Shown one piece after another: positions 1 through 8,323 of a stretch of 64,000 bases of DNA. Every line of letters begins with the position of its first letter. Positions within the stretch are counted from its first letter, which is position 1. The notes beneath the pieces are model-generated. The model was not told the origin of the DNA, searched no databases, and saw only the letters and a list, made by a program, of their open reading frames with translations. This DNA is from Lachnospiraceae bacterium MC2017 (GTDB lineage: Bacteria > Bacillota > Clostridia > Lachnospirales > Lachnospiraceae), in assembly GCA_000701625.1 (NCBI GenBank), contig JNJK01000012.1:44610-108609 (forward strand). Direction: 5' to 3'. Made by a program: the position numbers and the translations under genes.

Positions 1-169
1 GAAGCATCAGATCAAGAATGACCAGATTCCACTCTTCTTTAAGCGCCCGGTCAAGGCCTGTTCTGCCGTTATTTTCTGTTTCGACTTCAAAATCCGAAAG
101 CTCAAGATAATCCTTTTCAAGCTCTGCAATAGATTCTTCATCTTCAATGATAAGAATTCTGCTGCTCAT
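1..169 (-). CDS. Response regulator, receiver domain (3' part beyond window)
   Basis: This is the first 56 codons of a two-component response regulator; the gene continues past the left edge. The start reads MSSRILIIEDEE, with the acidic pocket at residues 10-12 and the phospho-acceptor Asp at residue 53 in ILDLML. The ATG overlaps the TGA of the upstream kinase by four bases (ATGA), so the two are translationally coupled and form a cognate pair. The output domain lies outside the window; an OmpR-type winged helix is the usual partner for this kinase class but cannot be seen. Kinase-before-regulator is the reverse of the commonest order. Confidence 0.9.
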   Translation of the reverse strand, partial: MSSRILIIEDEESIAELEKDYLELSDFEVETENNGRTGLDRALKEEWNLVILDLML

Positions 170-1788
170 ATTTCCTCCGTTCTATGCCCATTAATGTCTC
201 CGCCGAAAATACCCATGATCCTCTTACCGGATTTCCGGTTATTCTTCCTGTTACCGTTTCTGTCATGCTCATTTTCATAGTCTGCGGCATCTTCAGTTTC
301 TTTAACTTCTATATATTTACGAAATTCTATAAGTATAGTTGTTCCTGTTCCGGGATGGCTCGTCGCCCATACACGTCCGCCATGATCTTCCACGATTTTC
401 TTTACGATGGACAATCCTATTCCGGAACCGCCTCTTGCGGAATTTCTGGATGCATCGCTTCGATAAAAACGGTCAAAAATATATGGTATATCTTTAACGT
501 CTATTCCCTTACCGTTATCCTCTATCTCTACAACTACGGATGACTCCTGATCCTTAAGCCTTATAGAAATGACTCCTTTAGGCTTATCCATATACTTTAC
601 GGAATTTCCGATGATATTATTTATTACTTTTTTAAGCTGCTCCGGATCAGCGATTATCTGCGTTCCCCGATCCAGATAATTCATGTAGTTAAGCTCTATA
701 TTCTGACTGTCCAGATCCATTCCTATTTCATCTACACAATCGTCAAAATAATCACTGATATTTATACGGGCAAAATTATACGGGATGCGGTTTGTATCTA
801 TTCCAGAATAAAAAGTCAGCTCATTAATAAGCCTGTTCATATCATTGGCTTTATTAAGGATTGTTCGTACATATCTTTCCTGCTTTTCAGGTGTATCCGC
901 TACTCCATCAAGTATACCCTCGGCGTACCCTTTTATGGAAGTCACCGGAGTCTTCAGATCGTGCGTGATATTACTGATCAGAGTGCGATTCTCACTTTCG
1001 CTCTCAACACTCTTATCTGCAGAACGTTTCAGACGTATCCGCATCTCATCAAAGTTTCTGCAAAGCGTCGCTATCTCATCATTGCCGCGCGGTATGCTGA
1101 TTTCGAAATCAAGTTCTCCATCCGCAACTTTCTGCGTCGCATCCGTAATCTGTCGAAGAGGAGCAACCATAGTCCGGTAGATCCATGACACCAGCATGAG
1201 TCCCGTGATCACCAATATTATTATAAATGCTATGCAAAGCTGTACAGCCGTTGATTTCATCTGGGGAACGAGATCATTTACATGAGTTATGATAAATGCA
1301 CTTCCGTCCGCCCCGTCTGAAAAATTAAAACATACCTGCTTTATTAAATATCCGCTGTCTCTTAAGTATACTTCTCCGTTTGTATTATCCTCTTTACTGT
1401 TTCCTGACGGGAGCATACCAAGCACCTCAAGAGTATCTTTCTCATCTCCCGTATAATATATTTCCTTGTCCTTACGTACGATCAAAAAGGACGATTTTGC
1501 GCGTAATTCATTATTTATCTCGCGAAGGATCATCTTATCCTCAAGCTTCTCTGACGACAATTCTGAATATTGCACCAATGTATTAAATATATCATCCGTT
1601 ACACTGGAAAACAAACCGACACTATTGGTCAGCAGCCCATAAGCATCTGATTCAATTCCAAAATTTTTAAGTACCAGACTTCTTTGGTAATTTGTAAGAC
1701 ACATGATCGATATCGAAAACAACATTATCGGTATCAGGACCACTGCAAGAAATGTTCCGAAAAGTCTCGCTTTTAGATTAGTTTTCAT
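166..1788 (-). CDS. Membrane sensor histidine kinase (HAMP-HisKA-HATPase)
   Basis: This 540-residue inner-membrane kinase should phosphorylate the adjoining regulator. The first transmembrane segment is near residues 8-30, an extracellular sensor follows to about 180, the second transmembrane segment is near 182-204, then come HAMP, a HisKA box with NITHDLKTPVTSIKG (His about 276) and a HATPase domain with N box, DNGKGID and GGSGIGLS. The ATG at 1788 is preferred because GGTGAG lies eight bases upstream; a GTG three codons earlier is also possible. The last 35 or so residues after the ATPase domain form an unusual charged Asn/Arg-rich tail ending in GHRTEEI. The ligand is unknown. Confidence 0.93.
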   Translation of the reverse strand: MKTNLKARLFGTFLAVVLIPIMLFSISIMCLTNYQRSLVLKNFGIESDAYGLLTNSVGLFSSVTDDIFNTLVQYSELSSEKLEDKMILREINNELRAKSSFLIVRKDKEIYYTGDEKDTLEVLGMLPSGNSKEDNTNGEVYLRDSGYLIKQVCFNFSDGADGSAFIITHVNDLVPQMKSTAVQLCIAFIIILVITGLMLVSWIYRTMVAPLRQITDATQKVADGELDFEISIPRGNDEIATLCRNFDEMRIRLKRSADKSVESESENRTLISNITHDLKTPVTSIKGYAEGILDGVADTPEKQERYVRTILNKANDMNRLINELTFYSGIDTNRIPYNFARINISDYFDDCVDEIGMDLDSQNIELNYMNYLDRGTQIIADPEQLKKVINNIIGNSVKYMDKPKGVISIRLKDQESSVVVEIEDNGKGIDVKDIPYIFDRFYRSDASRNSARGGSGIGLSIVKKIVEDHGGRVWATSHPGTGTTILIEFRKYIEVKETEDAADYENEHDRNGNRKNNRKSGKRIMGIFGGDINGHRTEEI

Positions 1789-2181
1789 TATTATCACTCA
1801 CCATTATCAGTCATCCCTGTAAACTCTTTTACAGTATATCAGACTAAAAACCTCTCTTAATAAAAAGCTTTATAAAAACTTCTAAACTTTTTGTAAAGAC
1901 TTTAACTATTTTCAGACAAGCAAAAGGACAGGCTGTCAAACCTGTCCTTTGCCGGAACCAACAGTGCCTGCCATTGGCTCCTTATATGGGGGAGAGTATC
2001 TTGTAAGCGAGAAAAATAACTATCACCGCTCCACCTTTTATATCGTCCTTCTCCGTGTTTTTATTAACCCCTTTTCGAAAATTGAATATATGCAATCCTT
2101 TGTGTATAAAAGACGTTGAACATATATAAAAAGGCCGGAGAAACCTGTCTTTCTCCGACCTTATAATGCATTTTTTCTATA
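1789..2181. other. Intergenic region with hairpins, no convincing gene
   Basis: This gap holds the kinase upstream region and two hairpins, one around 1922-1950 (AAAGGACAGG with CCTGTCCTTT) and the rubrerythrin terminator. On the minus strand a short hydrophobic reading (…VIVIFLAYKILSPI, stop near 1986) and a 12-codon ORF after AAGGAG can be read. Neither resembles a protein I recognise, and I do not call them as genes. Confidence 0.4.
2131..2162 (-). terminator. Rho-independent terminator of rubrerythrin
   Basis: A 13-bp stem (AAGGCCGGAGAAA with TTTCTCCGACCTT, one wobble) with a six-base loop is followed on the minus strand by a T run. It lies 20 bp past the rubrerythrin stop. Confidence 0.85.
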
Positions 2182-2721
2182 TTATCCAAAGTATCTGTCA
2201 AGAAGTCCCTTGAAGGCCTTGCCGTGTCTAGCCTCGTCGCGTGCCATCTCATGAACTGTATCATGGATCGCGTCAAGGTTAAGAGCTTTTGCTCTCTTAG
2301 CAAGATCGGTCTTTCCTGCTGTAGCGCCGTTCTCAGCATCAACTCTGAGTTCCAGATTCTTCTTTGTAGAATCAGTAACAACTTCACCGAGAAGTTCTGC
2401 AAATCTTGCAGCATGATCTGCTTCCTCAAAAGCAGCCTGGCGATAATACATACCGATTTCCGGATAACCTTCTCTCATGGCAACTCTGCTCATTGCGAGA
2501 TACATACCAACCTCGGAGCACTCGCCGGTAAAGTTAGAACGAAGATCCTCTATGATGTCATCCGGAACGCCCTGTGCTACGCCAACAACATGTTCAGCTG
2601 CCCATACCATATCTTCGCCCTGAACAGTGAACTTTGATGCCGGTGCATTACAAACCGGACATTTCTCCGGAGCTGCATCGCCTTCATGAACATAACCGCA
2701 AACCTGACAAACAAACTTCAT
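2182..2721 (-). CDS. Reverse rubrerythrin (rubredoxin domain N-terminal)
   Basis: This 179-residue cytoplasmic non-haem iron protein is likely an NADH-linked peroxidase that detoxifies H2O2 (and possibly O2) in an anaerobe. The rubredoxin-type FeCys4 site comes first (Cys5, Cys8, Cys21, Cys24 in [12 protein letters not shown]…CPVC). The four-helix diiron domain follows, with Glu-rich helices and ExxH pairs such as [11 protein letters not shown] and DEARHGKAF. This order is swapped relative to classical rubrerythrin. The ATG at 2721 has AAGGAG eight bases upstream; the open frame extends further upstream but without family similarity. It is a single-gene unit with its own terminator. Confidence 0.95.
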   Translation of the reverse strand: MKFVCQVCGYVHEGDAAPEKCPVCNAPASKFTVQGEDMVWAAEHVVGVAQGVPDDIIEDLRSNFTGECSEVGMYLAMSRVAMREGYPEIGMYYRQAAFEEADHAARFAELLGEVVTDSTKKNLELRVDAENGATAGKTDLAKRAKALNLDAIHDTVHEMARDEARHGKAFKGLLDRYFG

Positions 2722-2855
2722 AAAAATTCTCCTTTCAGCCTCTATACTTTGACCTTTAGAATCTGTACCCCAGCCATATTGGTTCTTATCATCATGTTGC
2801 ACGAAATCCAGAGGATTTTCAATAGTTTTTCAGCACTTTAGCTAATGCAAACACA

Positions 2856-2890
2856 AAAACCGCTAACAGATCCAGTCTGTCGGCGGTTTT
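2856..2890 (-). terminator. Terminator downstream of ahcY
   Basis: A stem of about 15 bp (AAAACCGC…ACAGA with TCTGT…GCGGTTTT) has a five-base loop. A-rich sequence to the left gives a T-rich tail on the minus strand. Confidence 0.8.
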
Positions 2891-2974
2891 CAAGGAATGT
2901 ACTAAATTTTGTACTTCAGCAAAATAATCCCAGGAACAAATATCCTTTATTCTTTTGCCTCTGTCATCATATAA

Positions 2975-4222
2975 TTATACGCTTGCGCTGTTGAGATACT
3001 TTTCCTGCTCAGGTGTAAGAACATCGATCTCTTTACCCATAAATGCCAGCTTCTTCTTTGCTACATCGATATCAACTTCATTTGGAACATCGATAAGCTT
3101 CTCTTTAAGCTCAGATGCATGCTCAACGAGATATTTTGCAGAAAGAGCCTGAATAGCGAAAGACATATCCATGATCTCAGCCGGATGTCCATCACCACAT
3201 GCAAGGTTAACGAGACGACCCTCTCCAAGTACATAGATCCACTGTCCTGTAGGAAGCTTGTAACCCATGATGTTCTCTCTCATCTCTGCCTTTTCAACAG
3301 CGATCTCACGAAGTCCTGCCATATCGATCTCGCAATCAAAGTGACCTGCATTTGAAAGAATAGCTCCATCCTTCATTACTGCAAAGTCTTCAGCATCGAT
3401 TACCTTATCGCATCCTGTAACTGTTACGAAGAAGTCACCAAGCTTTGCAGCTTCCTTCATCGGCATTACATCAAAACCATCCATTACAGCCTCGATAGCC
3501 TTAACCGGATCGATCTCTGTAACGATAACACGTGCGCCAAGACCCTTTGCACGCATTGCAGTACCCTTACCGCACCAGCCATAACCTGCAACTACTACGA
3601 TCTTGCCTGCTACGATCAGGTTTGTAGTACGGTTGATGCCGTCCCATACAGACTGGCCTGTACCATAACGGTTATCAAAGAAGTGCTTCATCATAGCATT
3701 GTTTACACGTACCATCGGGAACAAAAGCTCATTAGCACGATTCATAGCCTCCAGACGAAGGATACCTGTTGTTGTCTCCTCACATCCGCCGATAACCTTT
3801 GCAGCAAGATCACGATACTCTGTATGCATCATGTGCACCAGATCTCCACCATCATCAATGATGATGTCAGGACCAACTTCCAGTACGGCGCGGATATGCT
3901 TCTCATACTCTTCCGGAGTAGTTCCGTGCCATGCGTGTACCTCAAGACCTGCATGTACCAGAGCTGCAGCAACATCATCCTGTGTAGAAAGCGGATTTGA
4001 ACCTGTTACATACATCTCAGCGCCACCTGCTGCCAATGTAAGGCAAAGGTACGCTGTTTTTGCTTCAAGGTGTACAGAAAGAGCTACTTTCTTTCCTGCA
4101 AAGGGCTTTGTTTTTTCAAACTCATCATGAAGCATTGAAAGAAGCGGGCAGTTTTTTCTAACCCACTGAATTTTACGCTCGCCGGACTCCCAGAGATTAA
4201 TATCCTTAATTTCGCTAGACAT
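2975..4222 (-). CDS. ahcY: Adenosylhomocysteinase family (SAH or S-inosylhomocysteine hydrolase)
   Basis: This 415-residue NAD-dependent enzyme cleaves S-adenosylhomocysteine to homocysteine and adenosine. Visible family features are NPLSTQDDVAAAL, IDDGGDLVH, GTGQSVWDGINRTTN, the NAD-binding GYGWCGKGTAMRAKG and a NAGHFDCEID loop. It ends at LTPEQEKYLNSASV and so lacks the C-terminal extension with conserved Lys/Tyr seen in most bacterial and eukaryotic enzymes; this is the short archaeal/Thermotoga type. The ATG at 4222 follows GAGGAG. An SAH/MTA deaminase lies 1.1 kb upstream on the same strand, so the true substrate may be S-inosylhomocysteine, as shown for methanogen homologues. No metK or metE neighbour is visible. 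Confidence 0.93.
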   Translation of the reverse strand: MSSEIKDINLWESGERKIQWVRKNCPLLSMLHDEFEKTKPFAGKKVALSVHLEAKTAYLCLTLAAGGAEMYVTGSNPLSTQDDVAAALVHAGLEVHAWHGTTPEEYEKHIRAVLEVGPDIIIDDGGDLVHMMHTEYRDLAAKVIGGCEETTTGILRLEAMNRANELLFPMVRVNNAMMKHFFDNRYGTGQSVWDGINRTTNLIVAGKIVVVAGYGWCGKGTAMRAKGLGARVIVTEIDPVKAIEAVMDGFDVMPMKEAAKLGDFFVTVTGCDKVIDAEDFAVMKDGAILSNAGHFDCEIDMAGLREIAVEKAEMRENIMGYKLPTGQWIYVLGEGRLVNLACGDGHPAEIMDMSFAIQALSAKYLVEHASELKEKLIDVPNEVDIDVAKKKLAFMGKEIDVLTPEQEKYLNSASV

Positions 4223-4250
4223 TTTTCCTCCTCTAAAACGCATGTATAGA

Positions 4251-4345
4251 CCTGTCTAAGTTATTAACTTATCTCGCCTTCAGCTTGAGCAGCTGACCGA
4301 AACCGATCACCCGGCTCACCACCGACGACGCCTGTATCATATTAT
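4251..4345 (-). promoter_or_regulatory. GC-rich structured leader upstream of ahcY
   Basis: Between AT-rich flanks lies a GC-rich block of about 80 bases that can fold on the minus strand: TCAGCT/AGCTGA with a five-base loop, and GATCGG/TCGGTC. It does not match the SAH, SAM-I, SAM-II or THF riboswitch consensus as I know them. It also contains a 23-codon open frame (4269-4340) reading MIQASSVVSRVIGFGQLLKL, with no Shine-Dalgarno. The role could be a cis-regulatory RNA, a leader peptide or a gene relic. Confidence 0.35.
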
Positions 4346-4407
4346 CATAAATGTATGCTTACACACAGTTTTTTCTATAAACATATTTATAAAAAGATTG
4401 TAAAAAC

Positions 4408-4446
4408 TTATAGGAATTCCAACGGAATTTCCTAATAAGTAAAAAA
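4408..4446. repeat. REP-like palindromic repeat, copy 1
   Basis: The palindromic block AGGAATTCC-AAC-GGAATTTCCT sits between TTAT and a TAAGTAAAAAAG tail. An almost identical block occurs at 26071-26110 (one indel and one substitution). Both copies directly abut a terminator hairpin. Confidence 0.75.
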
Positions 4447-4468
4447 GAGCGGGGCATCTGCCCCGCTC
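4447..4468 (-). terminator. Terminator of the secreted repeat protein
   Basis: A perfect 10-bp GC-rich stem (GAGCGGGGCA / TGCCCCGCTC) with a 2-base spacer is followed on the minus strand by TTTTTT. Confidence 0.9.
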
Positions 4469-4494
4469 CGGTATTACTTAATTATCTGAAATTA

Positions 4495-5166
4495 TTACTT
4501 CAGCAATGCTGCTGCAGCTGCTCTCTTTGCATTAAAATCAGCCTGAGCTGCAAGGTTTGATGCATAGAATGCTGCAAGTTTTGTCTGATACTCAGCATAA
4601 GCTGCCTGGCCTGCTGCTGTCTGAGCTGCGCCAGTTGCAAGCTGCTGTGCATAGAATGCTGCAAGATTCTGCTGGTAAGCTGCGAATGCTGCCTGACCTG
4701 CTGCTGTCTGAGCTACTCCAGTTGCGATCTGCTGTGCATAAAATGCTGCAAGATTCTGCTGGTAAGTAGCAAATGCTGCCTGGCCTGCTGCTGTCTGAGC
4801 TGCGCCATTTGCGAGCTGCTGTGCATAGAATGCTGCAAGATTCTGCTGATAAGCTGCGAATGCTGCCTGACCCTCTGCTGTCTCAGCGATTCCCTTAGCA
4901 ACCTGAAGAGCTCTGAACTGCTCAAGAGCTGTCTGGTAAGCAGTGTAAGCTGCCTGACCTGCTGCTGTGTTAGCTACTCCCTGTGCTACCTGAGCGGCTC
5001 TGAATGACTCAAGTGCGCTCTGGTAGGAAACATAAGCTGCTGTGCGCTCTGCCTGAGCTGCGTTTGCTGCTGCTGCTACCTCTGCGTAATTAGCTGCCGA
5101 AACAGGTATTACAGACATAACTGCAACTGTGAGGCATACAAATAATGCTGCGATCTTTTTCTTCAT
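4495..5166 (-). CDS. Secreted Ala/Gln-rich protein of tandem 29-residue repeats
   Basis: I do not recognise a named family. The 223-residue product has a clear signal peptide (MKKKIAALFVC…PVSAA, cleavage near residue 24). A short Ala-rich linker is followed by six tandem units of 29 residues starting near residues 43, 72, 101, 130, 159 and 188. The consensus is close to AAFAAYQQNLAAFYAQQ then LATGAAQTAAGQ. The sequence is free of Cys and Trp in the mature part and strongly helix-forming, with Tyr/Phe/Leu at regular spacing, which suggests a helical repeat rod. The middle units are nearly identical at the DNA level (87-bp direct repeats), so copy number may vary. AGGAGGG precedes the ATG. It is a single-gene unit; the function could be surface coat or adhesion, by inference only. 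Confidence 0.8.
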   Translation of the reverse strand: MKKKIAALFVCLTVAVMSVIPVSAANYAEVAAAANAAQAERTAAYVSYQSALESFRAAQVAQGVANTAAGQAAYTAYQTALEQFRALQVAKGIAETAEGQAAFAAYQQNLAAFYAQQLANGAAQTAAGQAAFATYQQNLAAFYAQQIATGVAQTAAGQAAFAAYQQNLAAFYAQQLATGAAQTAAGQAAYAEYQTKLAAFYASNLAAQADFNAKRAAAAALLK

Positions 5167-5316
5167 TGATAACGCCCTCCTGATTAGGAAAAATATTTAT
5201 TACAGCGTCATCATAGCACCGCATTTTTTAAAATTCAATACATCAGGAGCAATGCTCTTAAAACAGTACAGAAATTAAGTAGTTTTTAATAATTTGACAA
5301 TGTTTTTTTAACTTTC

Positions 5317-6615
5317 TTAATAATTTCTTCCGCTCAATCCGAGGCGATCACACATCTTTCGTATCTCAAAATATACACGCTCAGAATCGATAGTCTTAAC
5401 CTCTCGTTTTTCCATTACGATCTGTCCGTTGATAATAACTGTATCAACCTCAGAACCATTTGCAGAATATGTAAGAGCCGCGATAAGGTTGTTATTCGGC
5501 ATCATTGACGGTACATCGAGTCTGAGGATCGCAAGATCAGCCTTCTTTCCAACCTCTATTGAACCTGTTACCTCTCCGAGCTGCAGAGCCTTTGCACCAT
5601 TAATAGTAGCCATCCGGAATACTTCCTTTGCACCTACGCACTGCGGAGTATTATTAACAGCCTTATGGATCAGTGCTTCGATAGCCATCTCACGGAACAT
5701 ATTCTGTCCGTTATTGGAAGCTGCCCCATCTGTTCCGAGACACACATTAATGCCCTTTTCAAACATCTTCGGAACCGGTGCCACACCGTTTCCAAGCTTT
5801 GCATTAGATGCCGGGTTAGTAACGATGCTGACATTATGTGCTTTAAGTATATTCATATCACTGTCACTCAGATGGATACCGTGTGCCGCAATAGTCGGAA
5901 CCTCAAACACACCTGCATCACGGACATATTCTGTAGGGGTACAGTTATGATCCTTTAACATATTGTCACTTTCCGTCTGTCCCTCTGCGAGATGGATATG
6001 AATGCCGAAGTGTTTTTCCTTTGCAATATCAGCAACCATTCTTAAATACTCCGGACCACAGGAATAAGGCGCATGAGGATTAAGGAAAAATGAGAGACGA
6101 TCACATTTTTCGCCGTCCTTCATTTCCTCAAAAGCTTCCTTAAGGCGAAAATCATTTTTATCATACTCGCCACCAACAAGACCTCTTCCAATGACAGCCC
6201 TCATACCACTGTCAATAACAGCCTGTGTTGTCTGATGGATATGCATCTGCTGATCATTAAATGTAGTCGTTCCTGACTGGATCATCTCCAGCTGGCCAAG
6301 CATGGATCCCCAATATGCGTCTTCCGGTGTGAGCTTATCTTCAATAGGGCTAATAGTATTAAAAAGCCAGTCTGTAAACGAAAGATCATCCGCACAGTTT
6401 CTCATCATGGACATATATGTATGTGTATGCGCATTTATGAGACCCGGTATTACCAGGCGGTTCTTTCCATCAATTACAGTATCTTCCTTAAATCCCTCCG
6501 GAGCTGTATCGATACCAACGATATTCTCTCCTTCAATATAAATAGAATGAGTTCCAATTACGTCTTTTTCATTTTCCGGCAGTACAACAAGCGCGTCTTT
6601 TATCTTAATTCCCAT
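5317..6615 (-). CDS. mtaD: 5'-methylthioadenosine/S-adenosylhomocysteine deaminase
   Basis: This 432-residue metal-dependent amidohydrolase deaminates SAH and/or methylthioadenosine to the inosyl compound. The metal and catalytic residues are visible: HTHT after GLINA, HIHLAEG, the TIAAHGIHLSD histidine, and the Asp in CLGTDGAASNN. The C-terminal β-strand cap (KKADLAILRLD…VIINGQIVMEKREVKT) is typical. The ATG at 6615 has AAGGAG six bases before it. Paired with the short ahcY homologue it could complete an SAH to SIH to homocysteine route. Close relatives include chlorohydrolases and guanine deaminases, but the motif set favours MtaD. Confidence 0.9.
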   Translation of the reverse strand: MGIKIKDALVVLPENEKDVIGTHSIYIEGENIVGIDTAPEGFKEDTVIDGKNRLVIPGLINAHTHTYMSMMRNCADDLSFTDWLFNTISPIEDKLTPEDAYWGSMLGQLEMIQSGTTTFNDQQMHIHQTTQAVIDSGMRAVIGRGLVGGEYDKNDFRLKEAFEEMKDGEKCDRLSFFLNPHAPYSCGPEYLRMVADIAKEKHFGIHIHLAEGQTESDNMLKDHNCTPTEYVRDAGVFEVPTIAAHGIHLSDSDMNILKAHNVSIVTNPASNAKLGNGVAPVPKMFEKGINVCLGTDGAASNNGQNMFREMAIEALIHKAVNNTPQCVGAKEVFRMATINGAKALQLGEVTGSIEVGKKADLAILRLDVPSMMPNNNLIAALTYSANGSEVDTVIINGQIVMEKREVKTIDSERVYFEIRKMCDRLGLSGRNY

Positions 6616-6731
6616 ATTGATCTCCTTGAAAAGAATAGCGGAACATTCTTCTGTTCCGCAAATCAACTTCTTTACCTATCACAAATTTTAACAAAGGGAT
6701 TTTTTATTTGCAAATCGCATGCCCATGATTG

Positions 6732-6740
6732 TGGTATAAT
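6732..6740 (+). promoter_or_regulatory. Extended -10 promoter immediately upstream of murG
   Basis: TGGTATAAT matches the extended -10 (TGnTATAAT). It ends only seven bases before the murG ATG, which places the predicted transcription start at or next to that codon. No convincing -35 is present at 17 bp. Confidence 0.65.
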
Positions 6741-6747
6741 TTTTCTC

Positions 6748-7827
6748 ATGAAAAAGATTATATTAACCGGCGGAGGGACAGCCGGTCACTGTGTTCCAAA
6801 CCTCGCTCTGGTCCCTATTTTGAGAGAGCTTGATTTTGAGGTCGCATATATCGGTTCCTATAACGGAATAGAAAAGAAGCTGGTAGAATCTGCCAATATC
6901 CCTTATTTCGGCATTTCTACCGGAAAACTCCGCCGTTACTTTGATCTCAAAAATTTCACGGATCCTTTCCGAGTGATCAAGGGCTTTGCAGAAGCTTACA
7001 GCATCTTAAAAAAAGAAAAACCGGACATCGTTTTTTCAAAGGGAGGATTTGTATCTGTTCCGGTCGTTAAAGCTGCTGCCATGTTGAAGATCCCCGTAGT
7101 GATCCATGAATCCGATATGACACCGGGACTCGCAAATAAGCTTTGCTACAACTCTGCAGAAAAGATCTGCTGCTCTTTCCGAAAGACACTCGATCTGCTT
7201 CCCGCTGACAAAGCTGTTTTCACCGGCTCTCCTATTCGCGCGAGCCTCCTTAAAGGAGACAGAGCCAAGGCCAGATCCTTTACCGGTATTAGAAGTGGTG
7301 ACTATCCTACGATCCTCGTTATCGGCGGTTCACTCGGTGCCCAAAACGTAAACGAACAGGTTCGTCGTATACTTCCGAAGATACTGCCGCATTACAACGT
7401 AATACACCTTTGCGGTAAGGGAAAACTTGATCCTACGCTTAATTCCACTGACGGATATGTTCAATATGATTATATCCAGAAAGAACTGCCTGACCTCTTT
7501 GCCATGTCCGACCTGGTAATTTCCAGAGCAGGATCCAACGCGATCTTTGAGCTTCTGGCACTTAAAAAGCCTAATATCCTTATTCCTCTGCCAAAAGAAG
7601 TCTCCAGAGGCGATCAGGTTCTAAATGCAGAGGCATTTGAAAAAGCAGGTTATTCCTATGTTCTTCAGGAAGCAAACATGAACGATGAGTCCCTGTTAAA
7701 GGCTGTCGAATTCGTGGCAGAGCATCGTTTTGACTATATACAGACCATGGAGGAATCAGTAGAAAGCGGTGCGGTAAAGATTATCTGCGGTCTCCTTAAT
7801 GACATCGCAGACGAGCATCGTAAATAA
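6748..7827 (+). CDS. murG: UDP-GlcNAc:lipid I N-acetylglucosaminyltransferase MurG
   Basis: This 359-residue peripheral membrane GT28 enzyme adds GlcNAc to lipid I to make lipid II for peptidoglycan. The N-terminal acceptor-domain loop GGGTAGH is at residues 8-14. Also visible are FSKGGFVSVPVVKAA, VIHESDMTPGLANK, the donor-domain GGSLGAQNVNE, SRAGSNAIFELLALKKPNILIPLP and GDQ. The family start (MKKIILTGGG) fixes the ATG at 6748. There is no Shine-Dalgarno and the -10 box is adjacent, so the mRNA is probably leaderless. It stands outside a mur/fts cluster and is followed 23 bp later by the HIT gene, likely cotranscribed. Confidence 0.93.
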   Translation: MKKIILTGGGTAGHCVPNLALVPILRELDFEVAYIGSYNGIEKKLVESANIPYFGISTGKLRRYFDLKNFTDPFRVIKGFAEAYSILKKEKPDIVFSKGGFVSVPVVKAAAMLKIPVVIHESDMTPGLANKLCYNSAEKICCSFRKTLDLLPADKAVFTGSPIRASLLKGDRAKARSFTGIRSGDYPTILVIGGSLGAQNVNEQVRRILPKILPHYNVIHLCGKGKLDPTLNSTDGYVQYDYIQKELPDLFAMSDLVISRAGSNAIFELLALKKPNILIPLPKEVSRGDQVLNAEAFEKAGYSYVLQEANMNDESLLKAVEFVAEHRFDYIQTMEESVESGAVKIICGLLNDIADEHRK

Positions 7828-7850
7828 TAAAACCAGAAAGGATTTTACTA

Positions 7851-8258
7851 ATGAAAGACGATTGTATTTTCTGCAAACTTGCAAACGGTATCATCCCTAC
7901 AAATTCCATCTATGAAGATGATGAATTTAACGTAATCCTGGATGCGGGTCCGGCAACACGCGGTCACGCGCTTATCATTCCGAAAGAGCATTATGCCAAT
8001 ATCTATGAGCTCCCGGATGAAACCGCTGCTCATGCACTTGTTCTCGCAAAGAAAATGGCGACCCACATGACAGATACTCTTCACGCAGAAGGCTTCAACA
8101 TTGTTCAGAATAACGGCGAACTTGCAGGTCAGACAGTATTCCATTTCCATATGCATCTTATCCCCAGATATTCCGACGATGGACAGAAGATCGGCTGGAA
8201 GCCCGGAAGTCCCTCCGATGAAGATCAGAAGAAACTTGCAGAGGAGCTGCGTAAATAA
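7851..8258 (+). CDS. HIT-family nucleotide hydrolase/transferase
   Basis: This 135-residue histidine-triad protein is of the Hint/HinT branch, which usually hydrolyses purine nucleoside phosphoramidates or AMP-lysine type bonds in the cytoplasm. CIFCKLANG near the start carries the two Cys common in this branch. The catalytic triad HFHMHLIPRY lies near residues 100-109, and GHALIIPKEHY is the usual upstream motif. AAAGGA precedes the ATG by eight bases. It is probably in one transcript with murG and is closed by the hairpin at 8283-8323. The physiological substrate is unknown. Confidence 0.93.
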   Translation: MKDDCIFCKLANGIIPTNSIYEDDEFNVILDAGPATRGHALIIPKEHYANIYELPDETAAHALVLAKKMATHMTDTLHAEGFNIVQNNGELAGQTVFHFHMHLIPRYSDDGQKIGWKPGSPSDEDQKKLAEELRK

Positions 8259-8282
8259 ACATTAAATTCGTAAATGAACGTT

Positions 8283-8323
8283 AAAAAGGTTGTGAAGAAA
8301 AATCGCTTCTTCACAACCTTTTT
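8283..8323. terminator. Bidirectional terminator between HIT gene and molybdoenzyme operon
   Basis: A 17-bp perfect stem (AAAAAGGTTGTGAAGAA with its complement) and seven-base loop are flanked by A and T runs. It can end both converging transcripts. Confidence 0.92.

Noticed and set aside
2064..2429. 121-codon ORF overlapping rubrerythrin
   Set aside because: It is an alternative frame of the rubrerythrin coding sequence running through its terminator.
4251..4345. SAH or SAM riboswitch upstream of ahcY
   Set aside because: The expected conserved blocks of the SAH, SAM-I, SAM-II and SMK classes could not be found. It is kept only as an unidentified leader.
4495..5166. CRISPR-like direct repeats
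   Set aside because: The 87-bp periodicity is in frame, contiguous and translated as a 29-residue protein repeat. There are no spacers.
6421..6747. Long N-terminal extension of murG in the same frame
   Set aside because: It overlaps mtaD on the other strand, has no MurG similarity, and the promoter lies after it. The family start is at 6748.
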